A DNA stretch of 64,000 bases from Saprospiraceae bacterium (GCA_026982695.1 JALSGS010000053.1:1-64000), one strand, 5' to 3'. Positions 9,536 to 18,734 are shown, counted from the first letter of the stretch. The notes: generated by a model from the letters alone, not told the origin. Translations and numbers: made by a program.

Positions 9536-10942
9536 TTAATAGTGACACTTCTGGCACTCGGTACCACCGATGTCTTCGACGGTGACTTTGTCGCGCTTAC
9601 CTGAAGCGATTTCCTCGTGCAAACGCTCGTAGGACTTGTAGTACTCGTTATCGGCAAACTTGACTTCCGTTTTGCGGTGGCAATTGACACACCAGCCCAT
9701 TGAGAGCGGTGCATATTGTGCTACGACTTCCATCTCTTCGATGGGGCCATGACACTTCTGGCATTCGATCTTTCCTACACTGACGTGCTGGGCATGACTA
9801 AAGAAGACGTGATCGGGCAAGTTGTGAATGCGCACCCAAGGGATCTCGCCCTGAATCTGCGGCTTGGTCTCGGTAGTGAGTGATCGTACAATGCCTTCCC
9901 ATTGTTCTTCGATCTCTAACTCACCTTCGGCATCAAGCGTACCCTTATCTTTGACGTATTCGTCGGTAATCCACTTCTTGTAGATCTTCTCTATTTCCTC
10001 TTGACTGAGCTGCTCGTAGTTTTCGATATACTTGTCAGTAGAAGGATCATAGCCTACAGATGCAAAGATCTTCGTCAGCTCAGCTGTGCCATATTTAGAG
10101 CCTTTCTTGATCGCTCGGTGGCAGTTCATGCATGTGTTGGCTGCTGGAATAATCGAATGCTTAGAACGACGTGCCCCATCATGACAATACTGACAATCGA
10201 TCTTGTGCAAGCCCGCATGCGTGGCATGCGAAAACTTGATAGGCTGATCGGGCTGATATCCTTGTTGGCGCCCAAGCATAATGGCGCGATTCACAGTCGT
10301 ATAGCCTCCTACTACGACGATAGCGAAAATCACAAAGCTCACTACACTCTTGCTCGTCAAAATATCCATGAGCGTCTTGCGCTCGACTTCTTGCCCTTCC
10401 TTGGCAGCCATCAGGTAGTTGAGATTGGCCACGATACGCGCCAACACCAAAGCTAACACGGCTAAAATGACGAAAAGTGTAGCGATGAGAAAGGTATTGT
10501 CTTGCCCAGCACCAGTGGTAGGCCCCCTTGGAGCACTACCACCTGTAGTAGCCACCTCATCTTTTTTGGTGTACTCGTACTCTATATAGGCGAGGATATT
10601 CTCAATGTCCTGGTCGCTAAGGTTGGGGAAGTTATTCATCACCGTGGGCTTCCAAACATTCCAAAGCTCTACAGCCCTTGGGTGCCCTTGGGCAATAAGC
10701 GCCTGCGAATTGCGAATCCATTTGTAGAGATCCTCTCGTGGGTAATCGGCCCAACGCTCTTCAACGCCTCCCAATGCAGGACCCGTCAGGTCATCCTTCA
10801 TATTGCGGTTGTGGCAAGCAGCACAAAGATTTTTAAATAGCGTCTTACCTGCCTCGATGTCAGCTTCTTGAGCCCAAACCGAATTGGAAGCCCACGCCAA
10901 TAATAGCGTGAAAACATAGGTTGTCAAAGACTTATACGACAT
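9536..10942 (-). CDS. actA: alternative complex III, multihaem cytochrome c subunit ActA (six haem sites)
   Basis: The start is placed at the ATG at 10942, giving 468 residues with a signal peptide MSYKSLTTYVFTLLLAWASN; an upstream in-frame start would add 26 residues that spoil the signal. Six CxxCH sites are present: C40, C250, C271, C394, C418 and C463. The first belongs to a separate class I-like cytochrome c domain (about 28-122) with Met-containing MNNFPNLSD; the other five form the classical pentahaem ActA part. Two hydrophobic segments lie near 152-175 and 199-213. ActA passes electrons from ActB towards ActE and the oxidase. It is the first gene of the act-cox block. Confidence 0.92.
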   Translation of the reverse strand: MSYKSLTTYVFTLLLAWASNSVWAQEADIEAGKTLFKNLCAACHNRNMKDDLTGPALGGVEERWADYPREDLYKWIRNSQALIAQGHPRAVELWNVWKPTVMNNFPNLSDQDIENILAYIEYEYTKKDEVATTGGSAPRGPTTGAGQDNTFLIATLFVILAVLALVLARIVANLNYLMAAKEGQEVERKTLMDILTSKSVVSFVIFAIVVVGGYTTVNRAIMLGRQQGYQPDQPIKFSHATHAGLHKIDCQYCHDGARRSKHSIIPAANTCMNCHRAIKKGSKYGTAELTKIFASVGYDPSTDKYIENYEQLSQEEIEKIYKKWITDEYVKDKGTLDAEGELEIEEQWEGIVRSLTTETKPQIQGEIPWVRIHNLPDHVFFSHAQHVSVGKIECQKCHGPIEEMEVVAQYAPLSMGWCVNCHRKTEVKFADNEYYKSYERLHEEIASGKRDKVTVEDIGGTECQKCHY

Positions 10943-11079
10943 CTTCACAGTGGTTGATTTTTCAAAAATGCCCCGATATATGAAGCTTTCTTCAAGCTGG
11001 GCGCAAAGATATACGGCCATTATTTTTTTACCAATGAGTAGTAAGCCCCTCAGCTTATTTAGACCTTCTCAAAATAGAT

Positions 11080-11094
11080 TTAAGACTTTGTTAA
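11080..11094. repeat. inverted repeat arm A upstream of actA (TTAA-N7-TTAA)
   Basis: TTAAGACTTTGTTAA. Its reverse complement differs by one base from the sequence at 11287-11301. Centres are 207 bases apart. It may be a paired regulator site; no regulator is identified. Confidence 0.4.
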
Positions 11095-11270
11095 CACTTC
11101 TCCCAAGTACACACATCCCCTTTATCCTCTGTGTAATATAGTACACCCAGGATCAAGTCCACTTTTCATCTACTATGTGCATGGTAAAGCCAAAGGTGGA
11201 ACTGCAAAACACTGCACATGTTCAGCAGGCCCTGATGATTTTTATCACTTTGCTGTGTGGAGGTGACGCG

Positions 11271-11301
11271 CAAATATAGGATTGTCTTAATAAAGTCTTA
11301 A
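11271..11301 (-). promoter_or_regulatory. candidate actA promoter with overlapping operator-like site
   Basis: Read on the minus strand, TTAAGACTTTATTAA (11301-11287) is followed seven bases later by TATATTTG (11278-11271), a match to the Bacteroidota -7 box TAnnTTTG. No clear -33 TTTG is present; the operator-like site lies where it would be. It is about 330 bases upstream of actA, which would give a long leader, so this is a weak call. Confidence 0.3.
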
Positions 11302-11391
11302 AAACAATTTTGGCTTCGTACAAATTATTTTGATCTTTCATTTTACAATATTCAATCTCCCTTTCCAATGACTTTTGAAAACCGGCCCTGA

Positions 11392-12186
11392 TCATACAGC
11401 CACTTGTGCCTTGATATGGGGATGTGGATCGTAGCCTACAAGCTCAAAGTCTTCATATCGGAAGGAGAAAATGTCCTTTACCTCCGGATTGAGTTTCATT
11501 TGCGGAAGCGGCCTAGGCGTACGACTTAGCTGCAACTTGGCCTGCTCCAGGTGGTTGTTGTACAGGTGAGCATCACCCAAAGTGTGAATAAACTCGCCTG
11601 GCTGATAACCGGTCACTTGTGCCATCATAAGTGTAAGGAGTGCATAGGAAGCGATGTTAAAGGGCACGCCTAAGAAGCAGTCAGCTGAGCGCTGGTAGAG
11701 TTGGCACGACAACTTGCCGTCAGCTACATAGAACTGAAAAAGCACATGGCAGGGTGCCAATGCCATTTTGGGCAAATCAGCCACATTCCATGCACTGATC
11801 AGAATGCGCCGGCTGTTGGGATTGTGTTTCAGTTGGTGTACGGCCTGAGCGATTTGGTTGATCGTCTGACCTCGGCCATCTTCCCATGCTACCCACTGTT
11901 TGCCGTAGATAGGGCCCAAGTCGCCGTGTTCATCGGCCCATTCGTTCCAAATGCGCACACCGTGCTGTTGTAAATAGCGCACGTTGGTGTCGCCTTTCAA
12001 GAACCACAGCAACTCATAAATAATGCTCTTGAGGTGCAGCTTTTTGGTCGTGACCAGTGGAAATCCTTCACTCAGGTCGAATCGCATCTGATGCCCAAAA
12101 ATACTAATAGTACCCACCCCTGTGCGGTCACTTTTAGGCACACCTTCTTGGAGCACCTTGCGAAGTAAGTTCAAGTATTGGCGCAT
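11392..12186 (-). CDS. thyA: thymidylate synthase
   Basis: Makes dTMP from dUMP with methylenetetrahydrofolate. The protein is 264 residues, the same length as E. coli ThyA, and aligns throughout. The catalytic Cys is C146 in [12 protein letters not shown], again the E. coli number. The folate and dUMP-binding stretches [27 protein letters not shown] and [12 protein letters not shown] are intact. The usual partner folA (dihydrofolate reductase) is not next to it. The next gene is divergent (12316), with 129 bases between them. Confidence 0.98.
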   Translation of the reverse strand: MRQYLNLLRKVLQEGVPKSDRTGVGTISIFGHQMRFDLSEGFPLVTTKKLHLKSIIYELLWFLKGDTNVRYLQQHGVRIWNEWADEHGDLGPIYGKQWVAWEDGRGQTINQIAQAVHQLKHNPNSRRILISAWNVADLPKMALAPCHVLFQFYVADGKLSCQLYQRSADCFLGVPFNIASYALLTLMMAQVTGYQPGEFIHTLGDAHLYNNHLEQAKLQLSRTPRPLPQMKLNPEVKDIFSFRYEDFELVGYDPHPHIKAQVAV

Positions 12187-12198
12187 ATGGCAAAGGGG

Positions 12199-12229
12199 TT
12201 TTCTTAGATAGAGCTTTCAACTAAATTTG
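12199..12229 (+). promoter_or_regulatory. candidate promoter of the START-domain gene
   Basis: TTTT (12199-12202), 19 bases, then TAAATTTG (12222-12229), a perfect -7 box of the Bacteroidota type with an imperfect -33. Expected start near 12236, giving a leader of about 80 bases. Confidence 0.35.
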
Positions 12230-12272
12230 TTGCAATCACATCAAATTCACAGAAGCACACAACGCCTATGCG

Positions 12273-12299
12273 CAAAAGTATGATACTTATTTCCACAAA
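12273..12299 (-). promoter_or_regulatory. candidate thyA promoter
   Basis: On the minus strand TTTG (12299-12296), a short 15-base spacer, then TACTTTTG (12280-12273). Box sequences fit the Bacteroidota consensus but the spacer is below the usual 17-23 bases. About 90 bases upstream of thyA. Confidence 0.3.
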
Positions 12300-12315
12300 C
12301 ATAGCACGGTAGAGC

Positions 12316-12975
12316 ATGAGATCTCGGCTTGTGTTCGCAGGAGTAGTAATTATTTGCATAGGTGTAAATACGGAAAGAGCAATTGCACAAATAGTCTGGC
12401 AGTTGAAAAAAGACGTAGCGGGCATTCGCGTGTTTACGCGCCAGCAAAGCTCTTCTCAGATCAAGGAACTGAAAATAGAAACTACACTCGAAGCATCTTT
12501 ATCTAATGTAGCAGCATTACTCAACGATGCCAACAACTACCAGAACTGGGTTTACCGCGTCACTTCTTCTCGCATAGTAAAAAAGATTTCTCATACTCAA
12601 TTGGTGTACTATTCGAAAATAGACTTCCCTTGGCCATTGAGCGATCGCGAGCTCTACGCACTCAGCGAAATGCATTTAGACTCCAGCACTTCTCAATTAA
12701 TTTTTGAATCGACTATATGGCGACATGCGCCTCCACCATCCGAAGAAGTAGTTCGCATTCCATATTATTTCTCCAAATGGGTTTTCACGCCATTAGACTC
12801 CGGCCTACTTCGTTTAGAGTATTACCTCCAATCAGATCCTGGTGGGATGATTCCCGCCTGGTTAATTAACTTGGCCATAGACCAAGGCCCCATTGCTACC
12901 ATCAAAGCACTCAAATATGTGGTGAAGCGGCCACCTTACAATGATAGGGAGTTAGCCAAAATAGGAGATCAGTAA
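12316..12975 (+). CDS. START-domain lipid-binding protein, exported
   Basis: A 219-residue protein with an N-terminal hydrophobic segment (about 4-24) that looks like a signal peptide ending in RAIAQ. The rest matches the START/polyketide-cyclase fold as seen in Bacteroidota: WQLKKDVAGIRVFTRQ, NDANNYQNWVY, LVYYSKIDFPWPLSDRE and LLRLEYYLQSDPGG. START domains hold a lipid or other hydrophobic ligand in a helix-grip pocket; the ligand cannot be deduced. It lies 67 bases before the UbiD-family gene on the same strand, so the two may be co-transcribed. Confidence 0.8.
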   Translation: MRSRLVFAGVVIICIGVNTERAIAQIVWQLKKDVAGIRVFTRQQSSSQIKELKIETTLEASLSNVAALLNDANNYQNWVYRVTSSRIVKKISHTQLVYYSKIDFPWPLSDRELYALSEMHLDSSTSQLIFESTIWRHAPPPSEEVVRIPYYFSKWVFTPLDSGLLRLEYYLQSDPGGMIPAWLINLAIDQGPIATIKALKYVVKRPPYNDRELAKIGDQ

Positions 12976-13042
12976 ACTAAGTGTGAGCCTCCTCTTTGGC
13001 CAACTAAGGCATCCATTTTACCTTTCGGCCAAAAGTTGCTCC

Positions 13043-14875
13043 ATGAGCTATGCCTCGCTTGCCCAAGCTGCCCGCGATCTGGAACGCCACGGTCAGTTGG
13101 TGCGCATCAAAGAAGAAGTGGATCCATATCTGGAAATGGCCACTATTCACTTGCGCGTACACGCCGCCGGTGGGCCTGCGCTGCTCTTCGAGCGCGTCAA
13201 GGGCAGTCCCTTTCCCGCCTTGTCGAATTTGTACGGCACCAAAGCCCGCACCGAATGGCTTTTCAGGTATACGCTGCGGCGCGTCAAGCAAGTCATTGAG
13301 CTAAAAAAAGATCCTACACAGGCCTTGCTCAACCCTTGGTCCTATCGGGCAGCTCCGTTCACCGCGCTCAAAGCCCTACCCCGCCGCGTATACGGACGTG
13401 TACCCGTACAATACAGGCGCACGCACATTAGTGCGCTTCCGCAAATCGTATGCTGGCCCATGGACGGCGGTGCCTTTATCACTTTACCTCAAGTGTTGAC
13501 CCTGCCGCCCGGCAGCCGCAACATCATGCAGTCGAATTTGGGCATGTACCGCATTCAGCTTTCAGGCAACGCCTATGTGCCCGATCGTGAGGTAGGCATG
13601 CACTACCAGCTGCATCGCGGCATCGGCGTACATCACGCCGCCTACAACCAATCGGACTTGCCCTTTCGAGCCAGCATCTTCGTAGGTGGCCCCCCAGCAC
13701 ATGCCTTTGCAGCCATTATGCCGCTACCCGAAGGACTCAGCGAACTGACCTTTGCCGGTATGCTCGGCGGGCGCCGATTTCGATATAAGTGGCATGGGGG
13801 ATATATACTCAGCGCCGATGCCGACTTTGTCATTACGGGCATCATCCGAAAAGACCTGAAAAAACCAGAAGGCCCCTTCGGCGACCACCTGGGCTACTAC
13901 AGCCTCCAACACGACTTCCCAGTGATGGAAGTGGAAGAGGTATGGCATCGCAAAGATGCCATCTGGCACTTCACCGTCGTGGGGCGCCCACCACAAGAAG
14001 ATTCTTCCTTTGGCTGGCTCATCCACGAGCTGGTCGAACCGCTCACCCCAGCCGAATTTCCGGGCATCCACGAGCTGCATGCCGTAGATGAAGCCGGCGT
14101 ACATCCGCTCTTATTAGCCATCGGTTCAGAACGATATATGCCCTTTCGGGAAAAGAAACCCGAAGAGCTCCTCACCCAAGCCAATCACTTACTGGGCAAG
14201 GGCCAAACTTCGCTGGCCAAATACCTCTTTATCGCCGAACGCAACGACGCCCCCCAGCTGCGCACCTACGACACGCAGGCTTTTTTCCGACACCTGCTTC
14301 AACGAGTGGACTTCTCGCGCGACTTGCACTTCTATACACACACTACTATAGACACACTGGACTATTCAGGCACTGGCTGGAACGAAGGGTCCAAGCTCGT
14401 CATTGCAGTCTGTGGCCCCACCCGCAGACAGTTGTCGACTCAGCTGCCTGCAACCTTCAATTTGCCGAAAGGCTTCTCCAACCCCCAACTGATCCAGCCC
14501 GGCATACTAGCCGTAGAAGGGCCTACCTTCAGCCATCCAGATGGCTATGCGCAAGCCGCCCACTTGGCCGACCATCTGGGTCGACACGACATGCAAGGCC
14601 TGCCACTGGTCGTACTGTGCGACGATGCCAATTTTGTGGCAGCCTCTTGGGCCAACTTTTTGTGGGTCACCTTCACGCGCTCCAATCCCTCACACGACGT
14701 GCACGGTGCTCAAGCCCAATGCGTGCATAAGCACTGGCGCTGTCAAGTACCACTGCTGATCGACGCGCGCATCAAGCCTCATCACGCCCCCCCCCTAGAA
14801 CTGGACCCCACCGTGGCCCAACGCGTAGCAAATCGCTTTTTCCGAAAAGGCAAGCCACTGGCTCAGTGGGGCTGA
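13043..14875 (+). CDS. UbiD-family decarboxylase (possible menaquinone-pathway step)
   Basis: The ATG at 13043 (MSYASLAQAARDLERHG) gives 610 residues; an upstream GTG at 12983 would add 20 residues not expected in the family. UbiD enzymes use prenylated FMN to decarboxylate aromatic or unsaturated acids. The family frame is clear: EVDPYLEMA near the N-terminus, NLGMYRIQLSG and MHYQLHRGIG in the middle, and the catalytic-region stretch KPEGPFGDHLGYY. About 600 residues is typical for Bacteroidota. Since mqnE and mqnA are in this window, a role in the late decarboxylation of the futalosine pathway is plausible but is inference; no UbiX is nearby. It holds one copy of the dispersed 12-base motif (14462-14473). 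Confidence 0.85.
   Translation: MSYASLAQAARDLERHGQLVRIKEEVDPYLEMATIHLRVHAAGGPALLFERVKGSPFPALSNLYGTKARTEWLFRYTLRRVKQVIELKKDPTQALLNPWSYRAAPFTALKALPRRVYGRVPVQYRRTHISALPQIVCWPMDGGAFITLPQVLTLPPGSRNIMQSNLGMYRIQLSGNAYVPDREVGMHYQLHRGIGVHHAAYNQSDLPFRASIFVGGPPAHAFAAIMPLPEGLSELTFAGMLGGRRFRYKWHGGYILSADADFVITGIIRKDLKKPEGPFGDHLGYYSLQHDFPVMEVEEVWHRKDAIWHFTVVGRPPQEDSSFGWLIHELVEPLTPAEFPGIHELHAVDEAGVHPLLLAIGSERYMPFREKKPEELLTQANHLLGKGQTSLAKYLFIAERNDAPQLRTYDTQAFFRHLLQRVDFSRDLHFYTHTTIDTLDYSGTGWNEGSKLVIAVCGPTRRQLSTQLPATFNLPKGFSNPQLIQPGILAVEGPTFSHPDGYAQAAHLADHLGRHDMQGLPLVVLCDDANFVAASWANFLWVTFTRSNPSHDVHGAQAQCVHKHWRCQVPLLIDARIKPHHAPPLELDPTVAQRVANRFFRKGKPLAQWG
14462..14473 (-). repeat. dispersed motif copy, inside the UbiD-family gene
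   Basis: Minus-strand GCCTTTCGGCAA, one of five exact copies of this 12-mer seen in the window. Here it is in coding sequence. Confidence 0.5.
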
Positions 14876-15080
14876 GCAAGTCAGATCAATACTCGATTTT
14901 TGAACTGCAGATGCCCCTTATCCTTTGCTGCGCCAATTGTCCGATGTAAAAACCACGACAATTCCTACCTATACACTTGAATATATATGACACATGTTTT
15001 TTTGTAATGCAATTGCAAAACACCAATTGGCTGATCAGCCTGAGCGATTAGATTGTTTTTACCATCAAAAAACATTGATT

Positions 15081-15452
15081 ATGAAACAACTACTCTATTG
15101 GGCTCTTTGCCTGGTCGCATCCGCATGGTGGGGTCAAGCACTCCAAGCACAGACCATCGACTTGTCTCAGTTCGACCAGCTAAAAAAAGTACCTGCCGAT
15201 CAGTTAGTGGAGTTTGAGTCGAGCTTTGTATTCGAGGAAGGGCTGTTTAGGGGCGCAGATATTTCGCCACTGCAGCCTTATCTGGCCCAAACAGAAATCG
15301 AATCTTTGGTCGAAGCCATGGCACGCAGTACCCAGACCGAAGTGCGCAAGCAAAGTGGCCCAAAGGTATTTTTCGACAAACGCCCCATCACACGTGGTTG
15401 TAAGCCCAAAAAGAATTGGGTTTGCGTAGTATACGGCGATATCGTACATTGA
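15081..15452 (+). CDS. small secreted protein of unknown function
   Basis: Start chosen at the ATG at 15081 because MKQLLYWALCLVASAWWGQA is a good signal peptide, cleaved after ALQAQ; a longer in-frame start at 14994 would bury it. The mature part (about 100 residues) is acidic at first, then ends in a basic, Cys-containing tail (GCKPKKNWVCVVYGDIVH) whose two cysteines may form a disulfide. I do not recognise the family. It is followed within 65 bases by a thioredoxin-fold gene on the same strand, but a hairpin lies between them. Confidence 0.6.
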   Translation: MKQLLYWALCLVASAWWGQALQAQTIDLSQFDQLKKVPADQLVEFESSFVFEEGLFRGADISPLQPYLAQTEIESLVEAMARSTQTEVRKQSGPKVFFDKRPITRGCKPKKNWVCVVYGDIVH

Positions 15453-15463
15453 ACATGACAAAA

Positions 15464-15490
15464 GTGGGCTTCAGCTTGAAGCCCACCTTC
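15464..15490 (+). terminator. hairpin after the small secreted protein gene
   Basis: Ten-base perfect stem (GTGGGCTTCA / TGAAGCCCAC) with a GCT loop, then CTTCTTACTTA. The T-tract is weak. Confidence 0.5.
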
Positions 15491-15516
15491 TTACTTATTA
15501 TTAGAAAGCATATCTC

Positions 15517-15993
15517 ATGCATGCCTGCAAAAGCATTTTTTGCCTATTCATAGGCAGTGCCGCCATAATGCTTTGGAATAGTTGCAAGCTCAACTATCGC
15601 ATGCCATACGAAAAGCTCGAAGACTGCGGCCATTTTCTGAGCAAGCACTTTGAACCCGATACCGCTCAATGGCATGTTGTCGTCCTTTCGAGCCCTTATT
15701 GCGGCTACTGCTGGGTAGCCAAACGCAGCTTCAAAAAACAGGGATTGTACGCTTCCTTGCCTGTGACGTGGGTAGAAGCCGACAGCCTGTCAGCTTCTTT
15801 TCGCGCCAAGGCCCGAGAAGCTGGATGGTATGAAGACACTAATGTGCTACAACTGGATGACTGCACCAAGCGCGTCAAGATGATGCCTGTCTTCTTGCTA
15901 TATCGGCAAGGCAAAAAGAGGCCCGTATACATCGTTAAAGGATGGTACCCCGACACGGGCCGACGCCTGCTGCGTTATGCCCAGCGCCGTTGA
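15517..15993 (+). CDS. thioredoxin-fold protein with CGYC motif, exported
   Basis: A 158-residue protein. The N-terminal hydrophobic stretch (about 7-20) ends in WNSC (Cys23), a poor but possible lipobox. A thioredoxin-like domain follows: VVVLSSPYCGYCWVAKR with the redox pair C62 and C65, and a cis-proline site MMPVFLLYR (P124). The CxxC dipeptide GY differs from the thioredoxin GP and DsbA PH pairs. Role: periplasmic or membrane-anchored disulfide reduction or exchange; the substrate is unknown. The preceding small secreted protein, with a cysteine pair, is a conceivable client. Confidence 0.75.
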   Translation: MHACKSIFCLFIGSAAIMLWNSCKLNYRMPYEKLEDCGHFLSKHFEPDTAQWHVVVLSSPYCGYCWVAKRSFKKQGLYASLPVTWVEADSLSASFRAKAREAGWYEDTNVLQLDDCTKRVKMMPVFLLYRQGKKRPVYIVKGWYPDTGRRLLRYAQRR

Positions 15994-15996
15994 TGT

Positions 15997-16728
15997 TTAC
16001 ACCAAATCAAAGAGCGAAGGCACGCCAGGTGTGCGTACACAGATAAAACCTTCGGCAAACTCAACTCCTATGGGCCGGCCATACACACGTGCTCGAGCAC
16101 GTAAATAAGCCAAGAAGTCTTCGCCAGAAATGGGCGTTTGTGGCTCATCGGCATATTGGTGGGCCTTGGGGTTGTGAAACTGCGACTCAAAAGCCTGCAC
16201 CAGCTGGAGTTTGCGCTCCATATACGAGCTGATATCCACGACAAAGTCGGCCTCGAGCTGGTAGTCTTGTATGTAGTGGTATGCAGCCTGAGGGCGATGT
16301 GGCGCTTGCGCTTGCCCCGCTTCATCGGTGGTGACTATGCGGCGCAAGCCCGAGTAGAACAAGGCATCGGCGCACAACTTGGCAGCACGCCCGTGATCGG
16401 GATGTCGATCCTGCGGCGCATTCATCAACACGATCTTTGGCCTGCACCAGCGTACCACCTGTGCGATGGCCAAGATGTGTTCAGGTACATGCTGAAAAAA
16501 GCCATCTGGCATGCCCAGATTTTTGCGAAAGCACGCCCCCATAAGCTCAGCTGCACGAGCTGCTTCCTTCAAGCGAATTTCAGTTGTGCCGCGCGAGCCC
16601 AGCTCACCGCGCGTCAGATCGAGCAGCCCCACTCGATAACCCATGTCGATGTGTTTGAGCAATGTACCGCTACAACTCAACTCCACATCGTCGGGATGCG
16701 CACCTATGGCGAGAATATCTACCTGCAT
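15997..16728 (-). CDS. bshB1: bacillithiol biosynthesis deacetylase BshB1
   Basis: A 243-residue LmbE/PIG-L family zinc deacetylase. It removes acetate from GlcNAc-malate in bacillithiol synthesis in the cytoplasm. Zinc-site motifs are AHPDD (H11, D13, D14) and the PQDRHPDHGRA stretch; TRGELGSRGT and NLGMPDG are typical of the BshB1 branch. Many Bacteroidota have bshB1 next to a sodium/solute symporter, as here. It is convergent with the thioredoxin-fold gene, with only three bases between the stop codons. Confidence 0.93.
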   Translation of the reverse strand: MQVDILAIGAHPDDVELSCSGTLLKHIDMGYRVGLLDLTRGELGSRGTTEIRLKEAARAAELMGACFRKNLGMPDGFFQHVPEHILAIAQVVRWCRPKIVLMNAPQDRHPDHGRAAKLCADALFYSGLRRIVTTDEAGQAQAPHRPQAAYHYIQDYQLEADFVVDISSYMERKLQLVQAFESQFHNPKAHQYADEPQTPISGEDFLAYLRARARVYGRPIGVEFAEGFICVRTPGVPSLFDLV

Positions 16729-16809
16729 GGATTGTTTGATTTTGGGGCAAAAGTGCCAAATTTCGCTTAGCCCAAGCGCTATCAGTATAGTTGCAGCATA
16801 CCCTCCACC

Positions 16810-18510
16810 TCAGCCTGTACTAGCCAAACCATAGGGGCTAAAAAGCACCCACACAAACACCACGCCGGCAATAAGTGCCACAGTCCACCAAAAATCGGGG
16901 TTGGAAGGCCGAAAGGCCATAGCAGGATCTCGGTTGGGCTCGTAGGTCACATCTTTGAGTCTCTCTGGCGGCTCAGGTGGCGCTGTCAAACTGACGCCCA
17001 ACATGATCAGGACACTGACCAGAAAGAGAAATATGGCGAAGTGCAAAAAGTTGGAAGTGACAAAGTACTCGGCCAAGCCACCAGGAGCAGGTATCCACCA
17101 GCCATTGTTCACGGCCACCTCGGCGATAAGACGACCAATACCCAGCACAAATCCCGCCCACAGCGCACTGATGGCACCGCGCCCGTTGATGCGCTTGACG
17201 AACAGGCCCAACAAAAAAGCCGCAGCAATAGGCGGCGAGATATACGCCTGAATGCTCTGTAGGATCTGATAAAAACTGCTGCCTTCCAGCCATGCTTGTA
17301 AGATGGGAATCCACGCCAAGCTGATGAGCACCAGCACTACCGTAGCCACCTGCCCTACCCACACTAGCTCGCGCTCTGAAGACTGAGGCCGCCAACGCTT
17401 GTAAAAATCAATAGTAAATAAAGTGGAACACGAATTGAATACAGAAGAGAGTGAACTCATCAGCGCTGCCAACAAGCCCGCCAAAATCAGACCGCGTACG
17501 CCTGCCGGCAAAAAGTCAGTGATCATGGCCGGCAATGCCTGCTCGGGATTATCCAGCTGGATCATCCCTTTTTGCGAAAGTGCAAAAGCAATTACACCGG
17601 GAATAATAAAAATGAAAATGGGCAGTAGCTTGAGAAAGCCCCCAAAAATGGTGCCCCTACGCGCTTCACTCACAGTGGGCGCCGACAACACCCGCTGCAC
17701 GATGAATTGATCGGTGCACCAATACCACACACCCAAAATGGGCGCACCGAAAAAAATGCCCGTCCAGGGATAGTCCGGATCATCGCCCGGGCGCCACAAG
17801 TTGAAAAACTTTGCACGCGACAAGTCCGGATTGCTCGCCGTAGCCTGGTCGAGCGTGTGCATCAGGCCATCCCAACCACCCAACGCCTCTAGGCCATACA
17901 CCGTCAGCGCGATAGAGCCAACTACCAATACAAACATTTGCATCATGTCGGTATAGACCACTGCCCGCAACCCACCAAATACGGTATAAATACCCGTAGC
18001 TACCACCACTACAATGGCCCCCGTCCAGAACTCCAAGCCCAACACCTCAAAAACTAATGCCCCCGCCAAGATTGTCATGGAAATCTTGGTCAGGATGTAG
18101 GCCAAAATTGACATGATGGACAAGTAGTCGCGAGATGCTCTGTTATAGCGCCGTTCGAGAAATTCTGGCATAGTGAACACACCACTCTTGATGTAGAACG
18201 GCACAAACACCCAGCCTAATAAGATGAGAATCAATGATGCCAACACTTCAAATTGCCCAGCAGGCATATCGCCACGCGCACCTGAACCAGCCAAGCCAAC
18301 TAAGTGCTCCGACCCAATATTGGAAGCAAACAAAGACGCCCCAATAACAAACCAGCCGATGTTTTTCCCACCCAAAAAGTAATCACTCGAGCCATACCGC
18401 TCTTTTTTGGCTCTTCGCTCCTGTACCGTAACCCACCACGCAAGGGTAAATATAGTTACAAAATACAACACTACAATGACGACATCAAATGTGGATACTG
18501 CACCAAGCAT
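16810..18510 (-). CDS. sodium:solute symporter (SSS family)
   Basis: Start placed at the ATG at 18510 (MLGAVSTFDVVIVVLYF), giving 566 residues; a longer frame from 18576 adds a charged leader unlike the family. About 14 transmembrane helices. Signature stretches: YFLGGKNIGWFVIGASLFASNIGSEH is the SSS helix-1 motif, and GLRAVVYTDMMQMFVLVVGS the conserved middle. These carriers couple Na+ to uptake of sugars, inositol or similar; Glu/Gly-rich SGARGDMPAGQFE resembles the SGLT-like branch. The substrate cannot be read from sequence. Downstream is bshB1, 81 bases on. Confidence 0.9.
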   Translation of the reverse strand: MLGAVSTFDVVIVVLYFVTIFTLAWWVTVQERRAKKERYGSSDYFLGGKNIGWFVIGASLFASNIGSEHLVGLAGSGARGDMPAGQFEVLASLILILLGWVFVPFYIKSGVFTMPEFLERRYNRASRDYLSIMSILAYILTKISMTILAGALVFEVLGLEFWTGAIVVVVATGIYTVFGGLRAVVYTDMMQMFVLVVGSIALTVYGLEALGGWDGLMHTLDQATASNPDLSRAKFFNLWRPGDDPDYPWTGIFFGAPILGVWYWCTDQFIVQRVLSAPTVSEARRGTIFGGFLKLLPIFIFIIPGVIAFALSQKGMIQLDNPEQALPAMITDFLPAGVRGLILAGLLAALMSSLSSVFNSCSTLFTIDFYKRWRPQSSERELVWVGQVATVVLVLISLAWIPILQAWLEGSSFYQILQSIQAYISPPIAAAFLLGLFVKRINGRGAISALWAGFVLGIGRLIAEVAVNNGWWIPAPGGLAEYFVTSNFLHFAIFLFLVSVLIMLGVSLTAPPEPPERLKDVTYEPNRDPAMAFRPSNPDFWWTVALIAGVVFVWVLFSPYGLASTG

Positions 18511-18734
18511 TGCTTTTCGTTTTGTTCTGCACCATTCAGCAAATAAAATTTCAAAATAGCGCAACCAAAGTAGCAAATACTTGGCTCATTGTAGAATTTA
18601 CACCAAGCAAGCATAAACATCTCGTTTTTTTTGCCTCTATGCGGGCTACACGAGGCACAAACCTCCTTTGGCATGTAGCTCGCGCTACTTACCACTACGC
18701 CATTTTGCATCGGGTTAATGCTTAGCTATAAGCA

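Larger units (their letters stand above)
10943..11391. other. 449-base gene-free region, probable control region of the act-cox operon
   Basis: No open frame with coding character was found. The region is AT-rich next to thyA. It holds a pair of inverted 15-base sites (11080-11094 and 11287-11301) and a TATATTTG box on the minus strand (11271-11278), both described separately. No hairpin terminator for thyA was seen. Because thyA and actA are both on the minus strand, this stretch must contain the actA promoter unless thyA reads through. Confidence 0.5.
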
